Source: Chryseobacterium sp. MA9 (GTDB taxonomy: Bacteria; Bacteroidota; Bacteroidia; Flavobacteriales; Weeksellaceae). From it: a stretch of 64,000 bases of DNA. The notes under the pieces were generated by a model, which was given only the letters and a program-made list of their open reading frames with translations, searched no databases and had not been told where the DNA came from. The translations under genes and the position numbers were made by a program. Of the stretch, positions 46,133 through 55,426 are shown piece after piece. Every line of letters starts with the position of its first letter. Position 1 is the first letter of the stretch. The stretch covers positions 2,728,001 through 2,792,000 of the forward strand of contig NZ_CP075170.1 of NCBI RefSeq assembly GCF_024399315.1. Direction: 5' to 3'.

Positions 46133-49100
46133 TCACATCTGGCTGAGCTTTTTTGTCCGGTTGAATATCCAGAAAATAATTGGAAAAATAAGCAGTGTAA
46201 GCACGGTAGCGGTAATCAGCCCTCCAATAATGACAATGGCCAGAGGTTTTTGAGATTCCGACCCGATTCCCGTAGACAATGCTGCCGGCATCAATCCGAT
46301 AGAGGCCATAAGCGCTGTCATAATTACGGGTCTTGTTCTGGATTTTACCCCATTTAATATCGCAGAGTCTATATCAAGACCGTCTTTCACATTCTGATGA
46401 AATTCTGTGATAAGAATCACTCCGTTCTGGATACAAATTCCCAGAAGAGCAATCATACCTACTCCGGCAGAGATTCCAAAATTGATTCCGGTAACATGCA
46501 ATGCGATGATTCCCCCTATTAAAGCAAAAGGAACGTTGGCCAATACAAGAAGGGAATCTTTCATATTTCCAAACAGGATAAACAACAGGAAGAAAATCAT
46601 CAGAATACTCACGGGTACTACCTGTGCCAATCTGTGAGAGGCTCGCTGCTGATTTTCAAACTGACCGGTCCATCCCACAGAATAACCGTCCGGAAGTTCA
46701 ATAGTTTCAACTTTTTTCTGGGCATCGGCAATTGTGCTTCCCAAATCTCTATCACGGATTGAGAATTTAACCCCAATATACCGCTTGATATTATCCCGAT
46801 AAATAAATGCAGCTCCGTTATCTTTAACGATGGTACTTATTTCTTTTAAAGGAATCTTTGCTCCATCCTGTGTAGGAACCATCAAAGCTGCAATATCGTT
46901 TTCATTGGTCCTGTATTCCTGAGAATAGCGCAGACGGATCGGGAATTTCCTTTCGCCATCAAACATTTCTGAAGCCGTTTTCCCACCAAAAGCCATCTCC
47001 AATACGGCCTGTGCATCTGCCGGCATTACACCGTAAGCCGCCATTTTATCTCTGTCCAGTACAACACTTACTTCCGGCTGGCCGATATTTTTAATAATTC
47101 CAGGGTCTTTTACCCCTTCTACATCTTTAATTTTTAATAAAACTTCATTGGCTATTTTATCCAGAGTTTCCAGATTATCACCATAGATTTTGATTCCGTT
47201 TTCGGCTTTAAAACCTGCTACTGCTTCAGCTACATTATCCGAAATCGGCTGGGAATAGTTGAAGGTAATTCCTTGGTAACTTCTGAGCTTTTTATCAATT
47301 TCATTAATCAACTCATCATAGGTAATCTTACGCTTCCATTCTTCCCTTGGCTTAAGGTTAACAGCAAACTGTACGAATCCAAATCCATTAGGGTCTGTCC
47401 CATCATTACTTCTCCCCGTCTGTGCAAGAACGTCTGTAACTTCTGAAAAGCTCATAATGTCTTTCTTTAAAAGGTCCGCTGTTTTCAGAGATTCTTTTAA
47501 TGAGGAACTCATTGGCATTTCGGCCGTAATCCAAAGTGAACCTTCATTCAACTGAGGCAGGAATTCTGTTCCCAAAAATTTACCGGAAAATAAAGTGACC
47601 GCCAGGAATGAGATGGCAACGATCATACTCATTTTTTTATGCTTAAATGTTAAATTAAAGCCTTTCAAAACGATTCTATCCCAGAAATTAACAAATGGAT
47701 TATTTTTTTCTCTTACATTTTTATTTAAAAGGATATGTGAAAGAACAGGAACCAATGTTAATGTAAATATTAATGCACCAATTAATGCAAACCCTAATGT
47801 AAAAGCCAAAGGAGAGAACATCTTTCCTTCTACTTTCTGAAATGAGAAAATAGGAATCAGGGAGGTAATGATGATTAATTTTGAAAAGAAGATCGCTTTT
47901 CCTAATCCGGTTCCAGTCTGTTTGATCCAGCCTCCTTTTGCGAGTTTATTAAACTTCTCCATTCCATACCGTTTCGCTTTATGATCCAACATTACAAAGA
48001 GACCTTCTACCATGACGACGGCTCCGTCTATGATAATCCCAAAGTCAACTGCTCCTAATGAAAGCAGGTTGGCGCTCATTCCAGCCAGCTTTAAACATAA
48101 AAATGCAAAGAGTAAGGATAGAGGAATGATGATGGAGACTATTAATGTTGTTCTCCAGTCGGCCATAAAGATTAAAACGATTACCGTTACCAGTACAATT
48201 CCTTCGATAAGGTTATGCATTACGGTATGAGTGGTAAAATCCATCAGATTGTCACGATCATAGAAAGTAACCATTTTGACATCTTTTGGAAGTATCTTTT
48301 CGTTAAGTTCTTTAATTTTAGCCTTCACTCCAACTAAAACCTCCCTTGGGTTCTCTCCTTTTCTCATCACCACAATTCCTTCCACCGTATCATCGTGATG
48401 GTTCAGGGCAGCTTGTCCTACTCTAGGCATAGAGCTTTCATGAACTTCTGCTACATTTTTTACCAGAACAGGGTTTCCGCTGTCATTCTGAATAGTAATA
48501 TTTCCGATATCGGCTACTGACTTCACCAAACCTATCCCCCTTACTACATAGGCTTGGCCATTTTTTTCAATGACATCACCTCCTACATTCAGGTTACTTT
48601 TGGTGACAGCATCATATACCTGAAGTGGAGTAAGGTTGTATTTATCCAATGCTCTTGGGTCTATACTTAATTCAAAAACTTTATCCTGACCTCCGAAAAC
48701 ATTGATATCCGCTACACCTGGGACACCTCTTAAAGCACGGTCTATGACCCAATTTTGCAGAGTAAGTAATGCTCTCGAATCTTTTGTTTTACTTTCCAGC
48801 GTATATCTGAAAATCTCACCGGTTGGCCCGTAGGGCGGCTGTACTTCCGGATCTACCTCATCAGGAAGGCTAATAGTTCTTAATTGGTTGTTGACCTGAT
48901 TTCTGGCAAAAGTATCGTCCACCCCATCGTCAAACAGAATTTTAACAATAGAAAGTCCAAACATTGTGGTGCTTCTCACACTTGTTTTTTTCTGAACCGG
49001 GCTCATCGCCAATTCGATAGGTGTAGTGACAAAACGTTCTACTTCTTCTGCACTACGCCCATTCCACTGAGTAATGATTACAATCTGAGTATTGGTAACA

Positions 49101-49231
49101 TCCGGGAAAGCTTCAATAGGCATATTTTTGAAACTTATAAAACCGGAGATAGCTAAAATCGCTACCCAGATAAAGGTAAATGCTTTATTTTTTAATGAAA
49201 AAGCGATTATATTTTTTATGAATTTATTCAT
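46133..49231 (-). CDS. CusA/CzcA-type heavy-metal RND efflux pump
   Basis: 1032-residue inner-membrane pump of the heavy-metal RND family, which drives metal ions out with the proton gradient. Twelve hydrophobic helices and two large periplasmic loops are seen. The motif LGAVDFGIIIDGAVVMVEG in TM4 carries the acidic residues typical of the HME group, and ASIGLMPAALSTGIGSESQKPLA and FEN-type loops match CusA/CzcA. Metal specificity (Cu, Ag, Co, Zn or Cd) cannot be fixed by eye. It is the last gene of the operon adaptor-pump, preceded by the TolC-like gene. Confidence 0.93.
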   Translation of the reverse strand: MNKFIKNIIAFSLKNKAFTFIWVAILAISGFISFKNMPIEAFPDVTNTQIVIITQWNGRSAEEVERFVTTPIELAMSPVQKKTSVRSTTMFGLSIVKILFDDGVDDTFARNQVNNQLRTISLPDEVDPEVQPPYGPTGEIFRYTLESKTKDSRALLTLQNWVIDRALRGVPGVADINVFGGQDKVFELSIDPRALDKYNLTPLQVYDAVTKSNLNVGGDVIEKNGQAYVVRGIGLVKSVADIGNITIQNDSGNPVLVKNVAEVHESSMPRVGQAALNHHDDTVEGIVVMRKGENPREVLVGVKAKIKELNEKILPKDVKMVTFYDRDNLMDFTTHTVMHNLIEGIVLVTVIVLIFMADWRTTLIVSIIIPLSLLFAFLCLKLAGMSANLLSLGAVDFGIIIDGAVVMVEGLFVMLDHKAKRYGMEKFNKLAKGGWIKQTGTGLGKAIFFSKLIIITSLIPIFSFQKVEGKMFSPLAFTLGFALIGALIFTLTLVPVLSHILLNKNVREKNNPFVNFWDRIVLKGFNLTFKHKKMSMIVAISFLAVTLFSGKFLGTEFLPQLNEGSLWITAEMPMSSSLKESLKTADLLKKDIMSFSEVTDVLAQTGRSNDGTDPNGFGFVQFAVNLKPREEWKRKITYDELINEIDKKLRSYQGITFNYSQPISDNVAEAVAGFKAENGIKIYGDNLETLDKIANEVLLKIKDVEGVKDPGIIKNIGQPEVSVVLDRDKMAAYGVMPADAQAVLEMAFGGKTASEMFDGERKFPIRLRYSQEYRTNENDIAALMVPTQDGAKIPLKEISTIVKDNGAAFIYRDNIKRYIGVKFSIRDRDLGSTIADAQKKVETIELPDGYSVGWTGQFENQQRASHRLAQVVPVSILMIFFLLFILFGNMKDSLLVLANVPFALIGGIIALHVTGINFGISAGVGMIALLGICIQNGVILITEFHQNVKDGLDIDSAILNGVKSRTRPVIMTALMASIGLMPAALSTGIGSESQKPLAIVIIGGLITATVLTLLIFPIIFWIFNRTKKLSQM

Positions 49232-49301
49232 GATAGATAAATTGATGACCTAAAAAAGCCGTTAAAGAAAAATATCAATATTCTTAATGGTTTAATTAAG
49301 A

Positions 49302-50387
49302 CTAACTGTTCAGTGAACGGTATATCAGCAGCTGGTTGTTGGTAATCACTTCCTCTCCTTCTTTCAGCCCGTCTGCAATATAGGTGACATCTCCTACCTG
49401 CTTTAAGACTTTAATTTCTCTGACCTTCACATCTGTTCTGGATTTAAAAATCACTACAAAGCTTTTGTTATCATCAAAAATCACTGCTTTGGACGGAACA
49501 GTCAGCATAGTACTGCTTTCCAGGCTGGAAACTTTTATAGTTGCTTTACTGTCCGGAATGAGAAGTCCATTGGCATTATCCAATACCACTCTTGCCTGCA
49601 TAGCGTTGGTCTGCGGATCAATAATCTTGAATATTTTATCAATTTTCCCGTCAAAAACCTTATCCGGATAAGACAGAGTAGATACCTGAGCTTTCATTCC
49701 CAGACTGATTTTATCAATATCCGATTCGTTGACATTCATAATTGCCCACACGTTGGTAGTATTGGCAACATCAAAGATATTATCACTTCTGTCACTTCTC
49801 AGCTGCATATCTTTATTGATACTTTTCTGAACAATATAACCGTTAATGGGTGCTACTACACTGTATATATTTCCGGTTTTCACATTATAAACCGTACTTA
49901 CTGCTGCAGCTCTCTGCAACTGATCTTCGGCTTTTTGTAACTGGCTTTTTGCTTCCAGGACATCTCTTTCCGTATTTAGTTTTCCTTCGTACAGCTCCTT
50001 CGCAACCCGAAGATTATTTTTTGCCACTACCAGATCTGTTTTTGCATCACTTACATCCTTTTGAATTTCTGCAAGCTCGGTGCTTCTGATGGTTGCCAGC
50101 ACCTGCCCTTTTTTCACATAGTCTCCCAGTTCTACATTTACACTCATCACATTTCCTCCTACCAACGGATAAACATCTATATAGCTGTTTTTGTCTGCAG
50201 ATATCTTTCCGTAGAAGCTATATTCATCTTCTATATTCTTTTTTTCAACTTTTGCCAAAGAAATTGAATTCAGCATTGTGTTGCTCAGCTCGAATCCTTT
50301 TTTAGCGTGATTGGTTTTCTCTTCCTCTTTTTTTGAACAGGCCAATAATGAAAGGACCATTAATACGGAGATAATATATGTTTTCAT
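49302..50387 (-). CDS. RND efflux periplasmic adaptor (CusB-like)
   Basis: 361-residue membrane-fusion protein linking pump and outer-membrane channel. A lipoprotein signal ends at the lipobox LLAC near residue 17. The lipoyl half-motifs are VDVYPLVGGNVMSVNVELGDYVKKGQ (about 70-95) and YSVVAPINGYIVQKS (about 180-194), with a helical hairpin of about 70 residues between. The beta-barrel and membrane-proximal domains follow. It lies 4 bases after the TolC-like gene and 70 before the pump gene. Confidence 0.92.
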   Translation of the reverse strand: MKTYIISVLMVLSLLACSKKEEEKTNHAKKGFELSNTMLNSISLAKVEKKNIEDEYSFYGKISADKNSYIDVYPLVGGNVMSVNVELGDYVKKGQVLATIRSTELAEIQKDVSDAKTDLVVAKNNLRVAKELYEGKLNTERDVLEAKSQLQKAEDQLQRAAAVSTVYNVKTGNIYSVVAPINGYIVQKSINKDMQLRSDRSDNIFDVANTTNVWAIMNVNESDIDKISLGMKAQVSTLSYPDKVFDGKIDKIFKIIDPQTNAMQARVVLDNANGLLIPDSKATIKVSSLESSTMLTVPSKAVIFDDNKSFVVIFKSRTDVKVREIKVLKQVGDVTYIADGLKEGEEVITNNQLLIYRSLNS

Positions 50388-50391
50388 GATT

Positions 50392-51633
50392 TTAATAGAA
50401 GATTTTCGTTTGTACTAATTGATTAAGCTGTTCTGCTGACTGCATGATCTCATTTTTCATATCATAGATCTGAAGGGCCGTTTCCCTATAACTATCCATA
50501 AAGTCTGTGAATTCAATCAGGTTGACATTTCCTTTTCTGAAATTGTTCAGCATTCCGTTGTATACAAGATCCATATTCTGCAGATCTGTAGTTTTAATGT
50601 CCAAAAGCTGATCATACTGAGCTTTCCATGTTTTATAAGCAGATTGAACTTTCGTCTCCAGGGTCAGTTTCTGGAAGTCAGCATTTTTCTGATTCTGCTG
50701 AATAGCATAGTTTGCTTTTACCACATTTCCCTGGTTCGCTTTCCATAAGGGTAAAGGAATTCCTAAGGTAAGGTTTGCTTCATTATTAAAAGTTCCGCCT
50801 GCCTGATCCCATGAAGCGCCTACTGTCACATCCGGTACATTCAGGGATTTCTGCCATTGTGCATATAACTTGCTGTTATCAATGAGTTTCAGATTGTATC
50901 GGTAATCAGCATTATTTTCCAGCGCTTTGCTTTTCAGTTCTTCTTCATCACCGAATGGCTGTGCTGCCAGTGATTCTTTAGCTTCAGATTCAGACATCGT
51001 AGGTTCTATTTCCTCCGAAACGCCTGTTAAAACTTTTAGATTCTGTTCAAAATCCAGAATATTTTTATTGATCTCAAGTTTATCATGATTCAGCTGGATC
51101 ACAATACTCTGTAACCTTACAGCATCTTTAAGCGAAACGTTCCCTTTTGCAGACTGTACACGATAAGCGTTTAAAAGATCATTCATATAACCTAACTGCT
51201 TATTGGTGTTTTCCAGTTTTAGCTTTTCGTAATAAAGGTTGAAGTAGGCAGAACGAAGCTGAGATCTTAAATCAGCCAGCAGTTGGGAAAACTGAAGTTG
51301 TGCAAGTTCTTTATTGGATTTGGCAAAAGCAATTTCATTTTTCTTTTTCCCACCCATATAGATCAATTGAGTAACTCCTGCTCCTTTTGAGTGTCCTACA
51401 TCAAAAATCTTTTTATCCTGGGGATTATAAGCATTGAACTGTCCGCTTAGTTGTGGTAACTCCCAGATTTTAGCCTGCAGAATATCTGCATCAGCCATAT
51501 TGATGTTGTATTGTTCGGCGAGCAGCTGGAGGTTGTTCTTCTGAAAGGCTTCTTCGCAATCCAAAAGAGACATCTGCTGTTGTGCTGCCATGAATGAGGA
51601 AACGGCGAGACACAGCACTGCAATTCTGTTCAT
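50392..51633 (-). CDS. TolC-family outer-membrane efflux protein
   Basis: 413-residue outer-membrane factor. A signal peptide (about 1-17) leads into two repeated long-helix halves rich in coiled coil (QYNINMADADILQAK, ALENNADYRYNLKLIDN) and beta strands (GVTQLIYMGGKKKNE, EANLTLGIPLPLWKANQG). It would form the exit channel for the adaptor and RND pump. It is the first gene of the efflux operon, 220 bases from the sensor kinase gene on the same strand. Confidence 0.92.
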   Translation of the reverse strand: MNRIAVLCLAVSSFMAAQQQMSLLDCEEAFQKNNLQLLAEQYNINMADADILQAKIWELPQLSGQFNAYNPQDKKIFDVGHSKGAGVTQLIYMGGKKKNEIAFAKSNKELAQLQFSQLLADLRSQLRSAYFNLYYEKLKLENTNKQLGYMNDLLNAYRVQSAKGNVSLKDAVRLQSIVIQLNHDKLEINKNILDFEQNLKVLTGVSEEIEPTMSESEAKESLAAQPFGDEEELKSKALENNADYRYNLKLIDNSKLYAQWQKSLNVPDVTVGASWDQAGGTFNNEANLTLGIPLPLWKANQGNVVKANYAIQQNQKNADFQKLTLETKVQSAYKTWKAQYDQLLDIKTTDLQNMDLVYNGMLNNFRKGNVNLIEFTDFMDSYRETALQIYDMKNEIMQSAEQLNQLVQTKIFY

Positions 51634-51816
51634 TGTTTTTCTTTTTAAATTACAAAATTGCTCTGATGCTATTAAAAGAAACTTAAATGACGCTTAAAAT
51701 AAAATTAAAATCTCCTTATACAGGCCGTTTCAAAGAAAAAAGCAACAATTGAACAGATATTTTATTCTCCAAAAGTTGAATTTTCTATCAAAAATTTAAT
51801 CCTGAGTTTAACAAAA

Positions 51817-51848
51817 AAAAGCAACTGCTTTTGAGGTCAGTTGCTTTT
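51817..51848 (-). terminator. terminator after the two-component genes
   Basis: An 11-base stem AAAAGCAACTG / CAGTTGCTTTT with a T run on the minus strand, just after the sensor kinase gene. It separates it from the efflux operon, which must have its own promoter. Confidence 0.8.
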
Positions 51849-51853
51849 GAATA

Positions 51854-53218
51854 TTATTTCTTAAAAATTAAAGTGAATTTATTAATATATTCCTGAGGAG
51901 AGGAGTAGATGATATCGGCGTCATGGTATTCCAGAATTCTTTTGACAATCCTAAGACCTAGGCCCGATCCCGCAATATTCTGGGCATTATTTCCTCTTGT
52001 AAAAGCTTCAAACAGTTTGGTCTGCTCATCTTCGGAAATAGTATTTCCATGGGAAATAACTTCTACATAAAGGTTATCATTCGTTTCGGTGATCAAGACA
52101 TTCACTTCCGTATTGTCAGAATAAACCGCCGCATTCTTAAAGAGATTAATAAAGACAATGACCAATAGTGATTGAATTCCTTTTATCATGAGAAAAGCAT
52201 TTTCGGAACTGTCTTCATTAATCAGGAAATCAAGCTTAAGCTGTGGATAACTTTTCTCTACTGCTTCAAAAGCTTCAAAGATGACTTCATCAATCCTTAC
52301 TTCCTCATAAATACTCTGAATATTTTCTTTGTCAAATTTAGTAAGCAGCAAAAGCGAATTCGTCAAATCCGACAACTGGTACACGTCCCGCTGAATCTGC
52401 TGTAAAGAAGACAGAGTTTCCGGAGAATGTTCTTCAAATTTGATAAGATTCTCCAGCTGAAATGCCATTCTTGTAATAGGTGTTCTGATCTCGTGGGAAG
52501 CACTTGCGGTGAAATCCTTTTGTGACTGAAATACATCATCCAGCCTTCCGATCATTGTATTAAATGATTTTGCCAGCACACTGACTTCATCATTAGACTG
52601 CTCAACAGGAATCTGGGTTGTAAGTTTATGGGCCGTTACTTCAGAAATTTCCTTGTTCAGATCTTCCAGCGGACGCAGAAACTTTTCCACAAAATAATAA
52701 CTGAAAAAACCAATAAGAAGAGTACTCATGGCATAAGCCGTGATCAAAAGATATTTAAGATAACCCAACTTCGATTTTCCATTGGTATCAAAGGCGCTGG
52801 TAAGGATATAATAGTCTTCACCATTAATAGTTCTGAGTGCAGCATAGATTTCCGGAACTGTTCTTTCCGTATAGATAATCTTCTTTTTATCCAGTTCTTT
52901 AAGCATTGCACTGTCCCAGGTGACATTCCGGTCCTTGATTGTACTGTAGATCAACTCTTTTTTCTCATTGAAAATTAAAATCTTTTCATTCAAAAGAATG
53001 TTATCTGAATTTTCATTGAAGAAAACCGGAGCCTCCTCCTCAAAGTCTTTGGATTTTGAGATGAAATGGGAAGTAAATTCAAGCCTCTGCCTGAAACGTT
53101 CTTTAAACTCATCCCTTCTGAAGTCATTAAAAGATAAATAAATGACCGCCATTACCATTCCAAAAAGTAATGAAAAGGCGATACTGATTGTTAATGCTAT
53201 CTTTCTTTTTAAAGACAT
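51854..53218 (-). CDS. sensor histidine kinase
   Basis: 454-residue membrane kinase. TM1 is near 8-30 and TM2 near 160-185, enclosing a periplasmic sensing loop of about 130 residues. A HAMP region follows (LRPLEDLNKEIS). The HisKA box is ASASHEIRTPI with the phospho-histidine near 242, and the ATPase part has N, G1 and G2 boxes (VFINLFKNAAVYS and GSGLGLRIVKRI). Its start abuts the response regulator stop, so the pair is coupled. Metal sensing is inferred from the adjacent efflux operon. Confidence 0.93.
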   Translation of the reverse strand: MSLKRKIALTISIAFSLLFGMVMAVIYLSFNDFRRDEFKERFRQRLEFTSHFISKSKDFEEEAPVFFNENSDNILLNEKILIFNEKKELIYSTIKDRNVTWDSAMLKELDKKKIIYTERTVPEIYAALRTINGEDYYILTSAFDTNGKSKLGYLKYLLITAYAMSTLLIGFFSYYFVEKFLRPLEDLNKEISEVTAHKLTTQIPVEQSNDEVSVLAKSFNTMIGRLDDVFQSQKDFTASASHEIRTPITRMAFQLENLIKFEEHSPETLSSLQQIQRDVYQLSDLTNSLLLLTKFDKENIQSIYEEVRIDEVIFEAFEAVEKSYPQLKLDFLINEDSSENAFLMIKGIQSLLVIVFINLFKNAAVYSDNTEVNVLITETNDNLYVEVISHGNTISEDEQTKLFEAFTRGNNAQNIAGSGLGLRIVKRILEYHDADIIYSSPQEYINKFTLIFKK

Positions 53219-53902
53219 TTATAATGGGCTAAGGTAATATCCGAAACCTGAACGGGTATGGATCAGTTTTATTTTAAAATCTTTATCAATCTTTTTCCTC
53301 AGGAAATTGATATAAACTTCTACTGTATTGGTATTCGTGTTAAAATTGTGTTCCCAGACATGTTCTGTGATCTGCTGTTTTGAAACTGTTCTTCCCTGCG
53401 CCTCCGCAAGATAAACCAGCAGCTGAAATTCTTTTAACGTAAGGGTAATTTCATTTCCTCCACGATAGACTTTCTGCTCGGTTTTGTTGATAATAAGATC
53501 ATCAATTCTAAGAATATCCTGGTCTGAATTATCGGAAGGTGCTTTTCTTCTCAGCAGCGAGTTCATTCTTAAAAGAAGTTCTTCAAACTGAAAAGGCTTT
53601 ACCAGATAATCATCGGCCAGCCTGGTGAAGGCATCTTTTTTATCAGAGATATCTCCATAGGCAGAAATGATAATAATCGGCGTATTCTTATCAAAGGAAC
53701 GGATGGTCTGGCAGACATCAAGTCCATTTATTTTAGGAACATTGATGTCCAGCAAATACAGTTCGTAAGTATTATTTTTTATCTGGCGGAGGAAAGTTTC
53801 TCCGTCATAGATCTTATCACAGTTAAAATTATTTGATTCTAAAAATCGGCAAAGCTCTGCAGACAGAATGAGATCATCTTCTAATAAAAGAATATTCATC
53901 AA
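53219..53902 (-). CDS. OmpR/PhoB-family response regulator
   Basis: 227-residue regulator. The receiver domain (about 1-115) has the acidic pair near 9-10, the phospho-acceptor aspartate in LLDINVPKING near 54 and the lysine in VKPFQFEEL near 104. The C-terminal winged helix (about 130-225) reads LTLKEFQLLVYLAEAQGRTVSKQQI and ends LIHTRSGFGYYL. It directly precedes the kinase gene. It probably activates the adjacent efflux operon; CusR-like by analogy. Confidence 0.94.
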   Translation of the reverse strand: MMNILLLEDDLILSAELCRFLESNNFNCDKIYDGETFLRQIKNNTYELYLLDINVPKINGLDVCQTIRSFDKNTPIIIISAYGDISDKKDAFTRLADDYLVKPFQFEELLLRMNSLLRRKAPSDNSDQDILRIDDLIINKTEQKVYRGGNEITLTLKEFQLLVYLAEAQGRTVSKQQITEHVWEHNFNTNTNTVEVYINFLRKKIDKDFKIKLIHTRSGFGYYLSPL

Positions 53903-54130
53903 AATTTATTTTACACGAATTTAACGAAAATTTTATGATTGTGATTCTAAAGATGAAGTAAAAATTTCCAAGGCATCACAGTACACTATCCATAATAGAT
54001 GAAAAGTGACCTGAAGAAAAAATGAGATGGAATCAATTGATGATTTTGTTTAAGCACGTGTTTAACTATAAAACTTCTTCAGTGACAAAATCACTTCATA
54101 CTTAATTTCAAAAAGCAGGGATAAAAAAAA
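53903..54130. other. spacer with no gene
   Basis: Between the response regulator gene and the terminator of the tRNA cluster. AT-rich; I see no gene or strong signal. Confidence 0.4.
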
Positions 54131-54150
54131 TTCCCGAAGAAATTCGGGAA
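54131..54150 (-). terminator. terminator of the tRNA cluster
   Basis: TTCCCGAA / TTCGGGAA with a 4-base loop and a T run on the minus strand, immediately after tRNA-Thr(GGT). Confidence 0.8.
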
Positions 54151-54157
54151 AATCGAG

Positions 54158-54229
54158 AGCCAACTACGGGACTTGAACCCGTGACCTCTTCCTTACCAAG
54201 GAAGCACTCTACCGCTGAGCTAAGTCGGC
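54158..54229 (-). tRNA. tRNA-Thr (GGT)
   Basis: 72 bases on the minus strand. Acceptor GCCGACT / AGTTGGC with one G-T pair, anticodon loop TTGGTAA (GGT), T-arm GGGTTCAAGTCCC. It is the last tRNA of the cluster; tuf would follow in the usual order. Confidence 0.93.
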
Positions 54230-54269
54230 ATCAACTAAAAAAATCACACTAAGTAGCGTGATTTTTTTG

Positions 54270-54342
54270 AGCGGAAGACGGGGGTCGAACCCGCGACATT
54301 CAGCTTGGAAGGCTGACGCTCTACCAACTGAGCTACTTCCGC
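54270..54342 (-). tRNA. tRNA-Gly (TCC), copy 2
   Basis: 73 bases on the minus strand. Acceptor GCGGAAG / CTTCCGC, anticodon loop CTTCCAA (TCC), T-arm GGGTTCGACCCC. Identical to the copy at 54692-54764. A hairpin (54238-54267) lies between it and tRNA-Thr(GGT). Confidence 0.93.
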
Positions 54343-54427
54343 AATTTTGTTTCCAAAACTATTGGTAAACGCTGTGCAAAACTAAAAAAACTTATTTAAT
54401 TTTGCAAGTTTTTTATAATATAAAATG

Positions 54428-54508
54428 TGGGGAGAGCAGGATTCGAACCTACGAAGCCGAAGCAACTGAGTTACAGTCAGTCCCATTTAGCCACTCTGGA
54501 ATCTCCCC
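54428..54508 (-). tRNA. tRNA-Tyr (GTA), copy 2
   Basis: 81 bases on the minus strand with a long variable arm, as expected for bacterial tRNA-Tyr. Acceptor GGGGAGA / TCTCCCC, anticodon GTA in CTGTAAC. Confidence 0.93.
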
Positions 54509-54528
54509 AGATATTTTATATTAAAATG

Positions 54529-54602
54529 AGCCTCCAGAGGGATTCGAACCCACGACCCCGAGATTACAAATCACGTGCTCTGGCCAACTGAGCTATGGAG
54601 GC
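54529..54602 (-). tRNA. tRNA-Thr (TGT), copy 2
   Basis: 74 bases on the minus strand. Acceptor GCCTCCA / TGGAGGC, anticodon loop TTTGTAA (TGT), T-arm GGGTTCGAATCCC. One mismatched pair in the anticodon stem is shared by both copies. Confidence 0.92.
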
Positions 54603-54691
54603 ATTTTAATAAAAGACTGAAATGGATCGAGAAACTCTACTCTACAGATTTCAGTGTTAAAAAAAATCACCCTTATCAGGGTATTTTTTTG

Positions 54692-54764
54692 AGCGGAAGA
54701 CGGGGGTCGAACCCGCGACATTCAGCTTGGAAGGCTGACGCTCTACCAACTGAGCTACTTCCGC
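54692..54764 (-). tRNA. tRNA-Gly (TCC), copy 1
   Basis: 73 bases, identical to 54270-54342. The following spacer also repeats, showing a block duplication. Confidence 0.93.
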
Positions 54765-54853
54765 AATTTTGTTTCCAAAACTATTGGTAAACGCTGTGCA
54801 AAACTAAGAAAACTTATTTAATCTTGCAAGTTTTTTTTTATAAAAATATAAAG

Positions 54854-54934
54854 TGGGGAGAGCAGGATTCGAACCTACGAAGCCGAAGCAACTGAGTTAC
54901 AGTCAGTCCCATTTAGCCACTCTGGAATCTCCCC
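54854..54934 (-). tRNA. tRNA-Tyr (GTA), copy 1
   Basis: 81 bases, identical to 54428-54508, on the minus strand. Confidence 0.93.
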
Positions 54935-54952
54935 AAAAGTTTATATTTTATG

Positions 54953-55026
54953 AGCCTCCAGAGGGATTCGAACCCACGACCCCGAGATTACAAATCACGT
55001 GCTCTGGCCAACTGAGCTATGGAGGC
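54953..55026 (-). tRNA. tRNA-Thr (TGT), copy 1
   Basis: 74 bases, identical to 54529-54602. First tRNA of the transcript, about 110 bases after the hpf/raiA-like gene on the same strand. Confidence 0.92.
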
Positions 55027-55135
55027 AAATATAAAAAAGAATTCAAAAGATCGCTGTTCCTTTTTTGCGAGTGCAAATATAGAACGGATTTTTTGAATTC
55101 TCAAATTTTTTATAAACTTTTTTTAACTTTTTTTC

Positions 55136-55426
55136 CTACGCCATTTCTTTTTTCTTGATTAATAGCTTTTTAGCAGTATCAACGCAAAGGTCCAGACTTT
55201 CTTCAAAACTTGCAGATGTCTTTTTTACTACAATATCATCTCCCGGAACCGCCAGAATAAGTTCAGTTGTTTTGTTCACTTTATCAGCGTTATTTTCTAC
55301 TTTCAAAAACACCTTACACTCCTGAATCTTGTCATAGAAGGTATCTAATTTACTTACTTTTTTGTCAATGTGTGACTCTAGTGGTTCGTGTGGAGTTAAA
55401 CCAATTGATTGTACTGAAATCTTCAT
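55136..55426 (-). CDS. HPF/RaiA-family ribosome hibernation factor
   Basis: 96-residue short-type protein of the hibernation-promoting factor/YfiA family, which binds the 30S decoding region in resting cells. The pattern KISVQSIGLTPHEPLESHIDKKVSKLD and the beta strand KVFLKVENNADK match the beta-alpha-beta-beta-beta-alpha fold. It lacks the C-terminal dimerisation domain of long HPF. It overlaps the recombinase gene by 4 bases (ATGA), so the two are coupled. Confidence 0.9.
   Translation of the reverse strand: MKISVQSIGLTPHEPLESHIDKKVSKLDTFYDKIQECKVFLKVENNADKVNKTTELILAVPGDDIVVKKTSASFEESLDLCVDTAKKLLIKKKEMA

Larger units (their letters stand above)
54238..55026. repeat. tandem duplication of a tRNA-Thr-Tyr-Gly block
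   Basis: Two direct copies with a period of about 422-426 bases, including nearly identical spacers (the AATTTTGTTTCCAAAACTAT word and the CGCTGTGCAAAACTAA word occur in both). Confidence 0.92.

Noticed and set aside
54575..55158. Plus-strand frames with RRGSNPRHSAWKA and GRAGFEPTKPK-like text
   Set aside because: They read through tRNA genes in antisense, a common source of spurious proteins.
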